In this document: positions 56,101 to 64,000 of the stretch, piece by piece
Numbering within the stretch: position 1 is the stretch's first letter
Layout: each line of letters begins with the position of its first letter
Source: Craterostigma plantagineum
Taxonomy: Eukaryota; Streptophyta; Magnoliopsida; Lamiales; Linderniaceae
Direction of reading: 5' to 3'
Length of the DNA stretch: 64,000 nt
Assembly (NCBI GenBank): GCA_027422505.1
Contig: JAPQWV010000001.1
Span: 8,804,001 to 8,868,000 of the forward strand
The notes under the pieces: model-generated
The model's database searches: none
Told to the model about the DNA's origin: nothing
The model's input: the letters and a program-made list of their open reading frames with translations, nothing else
Made by a program: the position numbers and the translations under genes

Positions 56101-57680
56101 CTAGATAAAGGGCTTTTTTAATTGTCTTCCTGACCTGGTATTAACCATGGGAGCACCTTGTAGATGATCATTTTCTAAGGTTTCCGTATTTGGATCTTCC
56201 TGGTTGGTTGCTGACTCTGGTGTTTGGTGTTCTGAATCCTCTACTTCAGTAGACTGATCATGAGCCTGAGCCACATTTTGGGGCTGAGCAATGTCTTCTA
56301 GCTCCCCCATTGATGCCTGCTGATCAGATGTGTGTGATACAGTTGGGATCTCCTCTTCTGAGTGTGGCTGAAAAGATCTAGGTAAAACCAGCCGAGAGAA
56401 GGGATCCTCCTTAGCTACAGGTGAGTGATGATGTTCCTTGAATGGAAAAACACTTTCTATGAACTTCAAATCTCTAGAAATGAAGATTCTCCTTGTGATC
56501 AGATCCATCACGCTATAGCCTTTGATCTCAATTGTATATCCTAGAAAGATGCACTCTCGAGCTCTTGGATCAAACTTCTTTCTAGCACCTGCAAGTGTTG
56601 AGCCGAAACAAAGACAACCAAAACTTCGCAACACATTATAGTTAAAAGGTCTTTGATATAGCATGTCATAAGGACTTTTGCCATTCAAAACAACTGATGG
56701 TGTCCAATTGATGAGATAAGTAGCAGTCAAGGTGCACCCAGACCAAAATTCTACAGGCAATCCAGATTGGAAAGGGCTCATGCCACATTTAGCAAGTGTT
56801 GGTGCTTTCACTCCACAACTGAATTCTGTTGTGGAGTTTCCACACAAGACAAATGGTGCACTATCCCTTTTCTTTGGAAAAATTCTGCCATGTTAAGTTC
56901 TTTTGCATTATCTGATCTAATGGTTTTCACTCTTCTCCCAAACTGTGTACATGAGCTAGGAAATAAGGCAAAACAGTTTGGACCTCTGATTTGTGCTTTA
57001 CCATAAACAGTCAGGTAAACCTTGAATAATCATCTACCAAGGTAATAAAGTGCTGATGTCCTAGGTGTGAAGGCACGTGAAATGGACACCATAAGTCACA
57101 GTGAACTAAATCAAAAGGAGAACAAGTTGATTTGTTATCATTTGGAAAAACAGTTCTTCTCTGTTTGGCTAGAGGACAGATTTTACACTAAGTGTCTGAA
57201 AACTTATCACCATGTCTTAAAGAAACTTTTAACATATCTAACACCTTATTTGATGGATGCCCTAACCTACTATGCCAGAGATTAACTGTCATCTTATTCA
57301 AGAATACAGAAATATCACTCACATTATTAGAATGCCTAGTGACTGAAACTGAAGCAGCTTGGATTATGTATAAACCAGCCACATGTCTACCCTTGCCAAT
57401 CACTCTCTGTGAATGATCCTGTATCAAGAAAAAATCAGGCTCAAAAAGAACTTTCCAAGGTTGGTTAGTAACCAAGTAACTTACTGAGATCAAGTTAAAA
57501 TGTAATTGAGGGACCAAAAGGACATCTGTCAGCATAATGTGCTTATTTAACCTGAATGAACCAGCCTGATTAACCTCAATTATTCTGTTATCAGGAAGTA
57601 TTACCCTTGATTTGCTGATTTGATAAAGATCATGTAGTAATTCTATGTTACTAGTCACATGCATGGTGGCCCCAGAGTCT
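56101..57680 (-). pseudogene. Copia protease end, GAG-pre-integrase and integrase
   Basis: Minus strand from 57664: a protease tail (LLVPQLHFNLISVSYL), the GAG-pre-integrase motif (NLWHSRLGHPSNKVLD), then a broken integrase core (FDLVHCDLW and [13 protein letters not shown] around 56990-57110). The frame 56847-56101 follows, with PVEFWSGCTLTATYLINWTP, RSFGCLCFGSTL and FDPRARECIFLGY. Stops and shifts separate the core from its C-terminal part. Confidence 0.88.
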
Positions 57681-57789
57681 AATAACCATACATATGCATT
57701 AGTTAGTTCAGGCAGGTCAAAAGTCAGGCAGATACCTATTCTTTTGTCTGTCTGGTGAATGGTCCCTACATCCTCCTGAGCCTGAGTGA

Positions 57790-58889
57790 TGCTTGACTAG
57801 TTAATCAAAGATCTGACTGTCTAGTTGAAAGGGTGTCAGCTGTAGTTGGATCAGTGAGCTGCCTTGTGCTACTTCCTGGTTTTTCCCTAGCTGTGTATAG
57901 GAGTGCACCAGGTCCACCGCTGATTGGTTTATCCTGGCTGACTTTTGCTTCAAATTCTGCCGAAAACCAGGTGGATATCCATGAATCTGATAGCAGCTAT
58001 CAACTGTGTGCCCCCTCTTTCCACAGTGAGTGCACAATGGCCTTTGTGAGTCCTTTTTCTGTCCTAAATACCCCTTTTCTTTTCCTGATCTTGATCCTTT
58101 CTTGCGGCCAACATTGCCATACTACTGATTTGATCTTCACTGCTCCTGATTGGTCCAAGAACCATTGATCTCTGCTTCTCCTCTTGAGCTAACAGTGAGA
58201 AAGTCTTGTCAATGGAGGGCAAAGGATCCATTGTCAATATCTGACCCCTAATTTGCGAGTAGGAATCATTCAGGCCCATCAGAAACCATCACATACTCTT
58301 TATCAAGCTGAGTTTTCATCAACCTCATTCCTCCACAGGTGCATTGGCATGTGGGCAGATAATTAGCAAGCTCATCCCATAATGTCTTCAGCTTACTATA
58401 ATAAACTGCAATGCTATCATTTCCCTGTGACAGATTGACCAACTCTTTCTTCAATTGGAATACCCTTGGTCTATTGGTATGACCAAATCTTTCCTTTAAA
58501 TCGACCCACACATCTCGGGCTGATGAGCTATACAAGATGCTAGCTGAGATTTGCTTTGTGACTGAATTCAAAATCCAAGAAATAACAACATTGTTATTTC
58601 TTTTCCATACGGCAAATTTATCCTTTTCTGTGGCTGCAGGCGGCTGGAGATCACCATTGACAAAGCCTTCTTTGTTGCGTCCAATGAGTGCAATCATCAT
58701 TGCCTTGCTCCAAGTTCCATAGTTGTCCTCATTTAGGTGCTCGTGCACTAGAAATTGCTCGGAGCTGTCATTGATGTTCAGATAGTAAGGATCATTTATC
58801 TGTTGTGCAGCTATCGAGTTTGATTGTGGTGGATTTGCTTCCATTATCAGACTCTGATTGGTTGATTGATCACCTTCGATTCTTCCCAT
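57790..58889 (-). pseudogene. Copia gag with zinc knuckle
   Basis: The minus-strand frame 58889-58266 contains LVHEHLNEDNYGTWSKAMMI and later VWVDLKERFGHTNRPRVFQL, the copia UBN2-type gag. It shifts into 58279-58064 and again into 58037-57801, which has a CCHC knuckle (CTHCGKRGHTVDSCY). Two frameshifts and a stop make it non-functional. The start lies about 37 bases from the PBS. Confidence 0.88.
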
Positions 58890-58913
58890 TATACGCAGCT
58901 TTCGAGCAGATTG

Positions 58914-58926
58914 TGCTCTGATACCA
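58914..58926 (-). promoter_or_regulatory. Primer binding site of the minus-strand copia element
   Basis: Plus TGCTCTGATACCA, that is TGGTATCAGAGCA on the minus strand, directly next to the LTR. Confidence 0.9.
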
Positions 58927-59381
58927 TATCAAAACTTGATTGAACTGAAAACAAGATTTAACGTGGTTCGGATCTTAATCAATCCTACATCCACGATCAG
59001 AAGTTTGTAATCTTTTATAACTATCACAAATTACAAAACCAAGAAGAAGAACATTTATCTTCTTGAAAGGACTGAAAGTTACAGTGAGAAATATGAAAGA
59101 TGATGAACCGAAGAAATGCTCTGTTAGATGATGTCGAATGGCACAGCTCAGCTGATTTATAAAACTCCCGCCAATTCCTTTTTAATCCTTCTTAGCTGAA
59201 ATCGCTAGCACCATCCACGATTCTATTAGTTAGTTGCTAGCCTAATTAAAAACGCGCGCGCCTGTTCCTATAAACGCATTCTTCGAGCTTGAACTTCCTT
59301 TCCCTCATTTTTAAACAGAAGTCTGAAGAACAGTCTGAACTTCTCCTTGATCAACTTCTCCTTTTTCCTTTTGCTTCAATA
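58927..59381 (-). mobile_element. 5' LTR of the minus-strand copia element
   Basis: 455 bp, highly similar to 40242-40706. The target duplication ATAAG follows at 59382-59386. Confidence 0.9.
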
Positions 59382-59386
59382 ATAAG

Positions 59387-59723
59387 TCGGTTGAAAATAT
59401 AAACTTAATTTGGGCTTAGAATTTTTAAGAGGTGGTTTAGCAAATTGGGCTTAGGAGATACATTGGCCCAATATGTAGAATATGTAGGATAATCTTGAGA
59501 TATCTATAGAACTCTATGGAACCTTATAGAACCTAGATATTATTAAGGGTTGGCTAAATCTTAGCAACATGTTAAGGAGGTGAAACTAGTATAAATAGGG
59601 GTGCCGTCTTAGCATTTTGTATCAAGCAAGTAAAATCAAATTTGTAATATAAAGCCTCTTCCTCTAAACATCAGCCTTCGATATCAAGTTCCCCTCTTCC
59701 TTTAAGAGTCCTAATTTCCAACA
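59387..59723 (+). mobile_element. Right piece of the outer copia 5' LTR
   Basis: Continues the LTR started at 40218. It contains a TATA box (TATAAATA at 59590) and ends TTCCAACA. It is followed by AAG and a primer binding site variant TGGCATCAGAGC (59727-59738). Confidence 0.75.
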
Positions 59724-59753
59724 AAGTGGCATCAGAGCTAGAAGATCATAAGG

Positions 59754-60881
59754 CGATGTCGAGGCGGAATGGTTCCCTTCCAAGTCCCGACACTCAACAA
59801 AAGCAACTACGACAATTGGAGTATCAAGATGAAGGCGCTCCTCGAATCACAAGATAGATGGGATATCGTAGAGAAAGTCTATGCCGAGCCGGAAAAAGAA
59901 GAAACCCCATCTCAAACTCAAAAGGATAATTTTAGAGAATTGAGAAAGAGAGACAACAAAGCTCTCTACCTAATCTATCAAGGATTAGACGACGACGCTT
60001 TCGAGAAGATTTCGGAAGCCACGACAGCTAAGGAAGCATGGGAGAAGCCTTCAAAGCTCGTATAAGGGAGCGAATCCGATAAAGAAGGTATGTCTTCAAA
60101 CTTAAGAACCGAATTTGAAGTTTGCATATGAAACAAGATGAAGTTGTGTCGGACTACTTCTCGAGGGTATTAGCAATAACTAATCAAGTAAAAACGAGTG
60201 GCGAGAAAATTGATGATGCTAGAATCGTGGAGAAAATTCTTCGCTCGTTAGATCTGAAATTCGAGTATACCGTCGACATCATAAAAAAAACTAAGGATCT
60301 AGAAAAAATGACGATGGAGCAACTTTTGGTCTCATTAAGCCCATGAAGAAAAGAAAATGAAGAAAGAAGGGATTGTAAAACAACTACTTAAGTTGCAAGT
60401 TGCAAAAGAAAGAGATAATGATGAAAAACATCAAGGACGAGGCGACGGACGAGGTCAAAGAGGAGAGCGAGGAGGAGGTCGTGGACACGGATACGGACGA
60501 GGTTGGAGGCCCAATGACGGCGACAACAACAATCATCAAAGAAAAGATAACTCAACGAGAGGTCGTGGGAGAAGTCGCTCGAGATCAAGGTTTGATAAAT
60601 CAAAAGTTAAGTGTTTTATTGCGAGAGGTTTGAGCACTATTCTTCCGAGTGTAGAGTTACCAAACATAAAGTAGAGAGAAGGCCAACTACGTCGAAGAGC
60701 ACGAAGGAGATATTCTAGTACTGGCCCATAAGGATGATGAAAGAGGCGAGAGCAACAAGTGGTACCTAGACACCGACGCGAGCAATCACATGTGCGGGAA
60801 AAGAAAATGTTCGTAGAGCTTGATGAATTGGTGAGCGGTAATGTTGTATTCGGGGACGAATCAAAGGTCGCGGTTAAAGGC
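59754..60881 (+). pseudogene. Outer copia gag and protease start, cut by another insertion
   Basis: From 59769: VPTLNKSNYDNWSIKMKALL, KRDNKALYLIYQGLDDDAFE and TTAKEAWE, then a stop. In a new frame from 60122 come DEVVSDYFSRVLAITNQVK and ARIVEKILRSLDLKFEY. A glycine/arginine-rich stretch and a frameshifted CCHC knuckle (CFYCERFEHYSSEC) follow near 60610. The protease site reads WYLDTDASNHMCG, so the usual DTG is DTD. The sequence stops at VVFGDESKVAVKG, where a minus-strand element begins at 60882. At least four frame breaks. Copia gag of the DUF4219/UBN2 type. Confidence 0.87.
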
Positions 60882-61923
60882 TGGGTACCGTTGGATTCGT
60901 GATTCGATGTATTTTTAGTGCTAATACTCGCTTGGATTGATACGAGCAATTGGAAGCTAATCGGAACAAAACGAACTGAAAACTCACACCCACACGAAAC
61001 AAGATTTTTTTAACGTGGTTCGGCTAACTTCAGCCTACACCCACGAATCAACCAAGTCTCCTTTGTATTACTCACTAACACGAAAGTTACAGATCCCTAT
61101 CTTGTCTACAACTCTCGTGTTAACACCTCACCGTGATTCTCACTCTACAAAAAGGATATTCGCTCGCAAAGATGATGATCCAAACCCAGAAAATATTTCT
61201 GCTATTTATAACATGACAGAGAATGTGTTCTATTGAGGTTTATAGCGCGTTTCTTGCAGAGATTTGGGTAATCTCAATCCTTTTCTCAGCTCCCATCATA
61301 TATAAACGTTGTCTCATGTGCTTTGCATCACAGCATGTGGATCGATGATCACATAATTTTGATCCATGAAACATGTAACAAGCTCAGCACACGTTTCATC
61401 ATTCTTTAGGTCGATCGTTCCTTAGCCGTTAGATCAGCATCTTCTCGATCCAACGATCCACAGCTGCTCGCGCTTTCATATAAAATAACGTAAGTGAAGA
61501 TGCAACTTCATCACAGCCGTTCGATCCTCTTGCCCACGTGATCCAACAACCCAGATTCAAACGGATCCTGTCCCGCATTATATCGAACGACTGAAGATTT
61601 ATCTGGGAACAGCTCACATCATCAGGAAACTCAACCAAGTTCGACCTAGCCGACTTCAAGCTATCACCGTCGACACTTTGGTCAGTTTTGAGCTCGCATT
61701 ACTCAACAAACTCCACCTCGAGCTTACAAACTCACGAACCCATCAGCTAGCTTCACCTTAGCTACTCAAACACTCCAACCATGAGTGCCACAAACCATAC
61801 CAGAAACCAGCCTATCACGATCACCATTTTCTTTCCCTGAGAATCACATCATCATGATCTTTGATCTTGCACCTGAAGCTCCACCTTGACTAATACTCTT
61901 GCTCAGTTGATCATCCAGCTCCC

Positions 61924-62118
61924 TTAGGAGTTGCGAGCCTCAATAGTAAACTTGCCAACTCCAAGTAGGATTGAAATTTCCCACTTGGAATCAACTTGAA
62001 CCTTTGAGCTCACCATCTTCACTTTGCTTGAAGATCCATCGATCCTAGCCTCTTGAGCCACCTCACTGACTCTTCTCCGACTAGAGAACACTTGCTTCTT
62101 GTCCTTCTTCGCATCCAA
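61924..62118 (-). pseudogene. Unrecognised lysine/serine-rich frame after the gag-protease gene
   Basis: A 64-codon minus-strand frame (KDKKQVFSSRRRVSEVAQEA, VDSKWEISILLGVGKFTIEA) between the gag-protease stop and the polypurine tract. Not a domain I recognise; it lies where integrase and RT would be in a full element. It may be leftover or acquired sequence. Confidence 0.4.
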
Positions 62119-62386
62119 GACCGCAACAGCACGAAAACATGAAGAGCATCATCTTCATTTCAGAATTTTCTGAATTTTCAGAAGTCCCATCCCATATTTC
62201 CACTGAGTTTTCATCATCTTCCTCCCCAATTCCTAAGCTATTCTCCACCTATGAGACCACCCTACCAGTGACCTTGAGGTGCCTTCACCCATGGCACGAA
62301 CAGATCCATTTCAGGCTTAGAAAGATCATCACACGAACCCTGCAAAACCAGCTCAGTAGCAGGTTTTTGTTTTTCTGTTTCGACCT

Positions 62387-63708
62387 TCAGTTTTGCTTCA
62401 TCTTTCTCCACCTCGATCTAAGTTTTTTGGGATTCTCCTTGACCACATTAAGAGAACCACATTCCCTAGTTTCCCCAGGTATGGTTGTCACCACAGAGCA
62501 TCCCTTCAAGGCATAGATACCACGCCTTTTTACCCCCTCTAGAACCAGCCTGTTTTTATGTTTTATTGAAATTTTTCCTGCACTTAGATGTGTGTTGTAT
62601 CCCTTTTCATCCAAAGATCCGATCAAGATCAAGTTCCTCTCCAACTCAGGAACATACCTCACATATTTTAGGATCACCGCACCACCATGTTCCAGCTTCA
62701 ATCGAATGGAACATACCTCAAATATTTTAGGATCACAAAGTTTTCCATCACCCAACCTCACCGATTTTCCTTTCAACACTTTGTAACCTTGCAACCACGC
62801 ATTGTTGCAAGTTATATGAAATCTAGAACCCGAGTTAAGGATCAGTTCGTCACCCTCCTCAAGCTCAGAGACATGAAGAACATCGGCATACTCAAAATCA
62901 TCCACACTTGTAACCGAATGAGCTTGATTTTGATTTGTATTTCCCTTTTGCAACTTTGGGCAAAATCTCTTGATGTGTCCCACTTCCTCACAGTTGTAGC
63001 ACCTCCTAGTCTCAGCCTTACCTTTCCCATTCCCCTTCTTCCTCCATTGCTTGGATTTCCCTTGTGCCATCAACATATTACATTCATTTGCAACTTCAAA
63101 AGCATCATGAGCTTTCTTCGTATTTAGTTTATTGGAACTAAGTGTAGAGAGCACAGCCTCCATGTTCAACCTCTCCCTTCCATACATGAGAGCTTCCTTG
63201 AAGTAATAGTGGCTTAGTGGAAGAGCACACAATAGGAGAAGAGCTTGGTCTTCATTCTTAACTTCCTCCCCGATGTTTTGAAGATCCAACACCATCCTTT
63301 GGAACTCGTTTACTTGCTGTTCTAGGGCCAATCTATCCACCATTTGGCACTTGTATGAGGCTTGTTTGAGGTACAGTCTGCGAGCTAGAGATTTGGTCAT
63401 GTAAGAGAATCGAGCTTTTTCCAAATCTCCTCCACTGAAGTCTCCGTAGCCACCCTTCGAAGCACTTGATCTGACAAACTCAAGATGAGTGTCGAGTAAG
63501 CTCTTTCCCTTAGCTTCTTCTTCGAATTGGCATCCATAGTTGCAGGCAACATCTCGGCTTCAGGTTTCAACGCTTCCTCCAATCCCTTCTCCACGAGCAT
63601 AGCCTTCATTTTGAGCTTCCACAGCCCAAAATCGTTCGACCCATTGAACACCTCCATCTCCAACTTCGTTACGGTACGAAGATTCGAGCTCTCGTCCACG
63701 CTCACCAC
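62387..63708 (-). pseudogene. Copia gag-protease polyprotein of the small element
   Basis: Two overlapping minus-strand frames. 63708-63397 (TKLEMEVFNGSNDFGLWKLK and later VEEIWKKLDSLT) is the start of gag. It shifts into 63424-62387 (345 codons), which has the rest of gag, a CCHC knuckle (CYNCEEVGHIKRFCP) and a protease-like region. The expected D-S-G reads LILNSGSRFHIT, so the catalytic Asp is Asn. A copia spacer (VRYVPELERNLILIG) and the start of the pre-integrase region (RGIYALKGCSV) follow. It ends with a novel basic tail (KKLRSRWRKMKQN). The first frame has no clear ATG at its 5' end. Confidence 0.85.
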
Positions 63709-63724
63709 ACCAATTGTTGATAAA

Positions 63725-64000
63725 TGGGTACCGGTGGATTAAAGATTCAATGCATTTTTAGTGCATAATACTCGCTTGGATTGATACGAGCAATCAGAAG
63801 CTTAATCGGAACAAAACGAACTGAAAACTCACACCCCCACGAAACAGGATTTTTTTAACGTGGTTTGGCTCAGCCTACATCCACGGATCAACCAAGTCTC
63901 CTTTGTATTAATCACCAAACAAAAGTTACAGATCCCTATCTTGTCTACAACTCTCGTGTTAACACCTCACCGTGATTCTCACTCTACAAAAAGGATATTC
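63725..64000 (-). mobile_element. 5' LTR of the small copia element (partial)
   Basis: 276 bases that match 60882-61160 (GGGTACCG, ATACTCGCTTGGATTGATAC, TTTTTTTAACGTGGTT and onward). The rest lies beyond the window. Confidence 0.88.

Larger units (their letters stand above)
40242..59381 (-). mobile_element. Minus-strand Ty1/copia element, 19.1 kb with its insert
   Basis: LTRs at 40242-40706 (3') and 58927-59381 (5'), target duplication ATAAG (40237-40241 and 59382-59386). It carries gag, protease, integrase, RT and RNase H remnants in copia order on the minus strand. A 13.7-kb composite interrupts RNase H at 41019. Without that insert the element is about 5.4 kb, a normal copia length. Confidence 0.88.
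60882..64000 (-). mobile_element. Small minus-strand copia element with gag-protease only (runs off the window)
   Basis: 3' LTR 60882-61708 (827 bp; minus TGTTGAGTAATGCG...GGTACCCA), polypurine-like tract GAGGTGGAG just inside (61709-61720), internal region 61709-63724 (2.0 kb). The 5' LTR starts at 63725 and is cut by the window edge. The internal region has gag, knuckle, protease-like and pre-integrase segments but no integrase, RT or RNase H. This fits a TR-GAG-type non-autonomous element or a pol-deleted copia. It interrupts the protease of the outer copia. Confidence 0.85.

Overview
Plant nuclear DNA, almost certainly from a eudicot. Two intron-rich plant genes sit in AT-rich sequence, surrounded by Ty3/gypsy and Ty1/copia elements, a Cassandra-type TRIM carrying 5S rRNA sequence, a Mutator-like element and small TIR elements. 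The species cannot be named from the sequence alone. Only two host genes look intact. Transposable elements make up most of the window. Layout: (1) 1-21147 is a head-to-tail array LTR-int-LTR-int-LTR-int-LTR of one Ty3/gypsy element (period about 7.03 kb, LTR about 3.43 kb, internal region about 3.58 kb). Its polyprotein is dead, and the three copies share nearly all their stops and frameshifts. (2) The array ends at the first base of the 5S-derived part of a Cassandra-like LTR (21148-21410). A broken plant-mobile-domain (MAIN-like) gene follows. (3) 22531-25704 is a Mutator-like element with a perfect 9-bp target duplication. It carries a telomere-like minisatellite, four 310-bp tandem repeats and a captured histone H3 fragment. 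(4) 25901-26756 is a poly(A) retroposon in minus orientation with a 16-bp duplication; an inverted-repeat element rich in GTACC follows. (5) 27550-29196 is an eight-exon prolyl 4-hydroxylase gene with a C-terminal ShKT domain. (6) After a MITE and a decayed copia fragment, 31694-39234 is a 22-exon SIN3-like co-repressor gene (1326 codons, every splice phase consistent). (7) 40218 to the end is a nest of retroelements. A plus-strand copia element (5' LTR from 40218) is split by a minus-strand copia element (40242-59381, TSD ATAAG). That element is split in its RNase H region by a 13.7-kb composite (41019-54761, TSD GCACT). The outer copia is also cut at 60882 by a small gag-protease-only copia element that runs off the window. 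The 13.7-kb composite is the most unusual object here. It has a minus-strand gypsy remnant on the left, a tandem Cassandra TRIM in the middle and a plus-strand gypsy element with an intact integrase-chromodomain frame on the right. Both outer ends are LTR U5 ends, yet one 5-bp target duplication flanks the whole. The long LTRs of both gypsy families also carry dense fields of a short CG-centred word (TCGA in one, GCGAA in the other). The two host genes are on the plus strand, unrelated in function, and show no sign of co-regulation.
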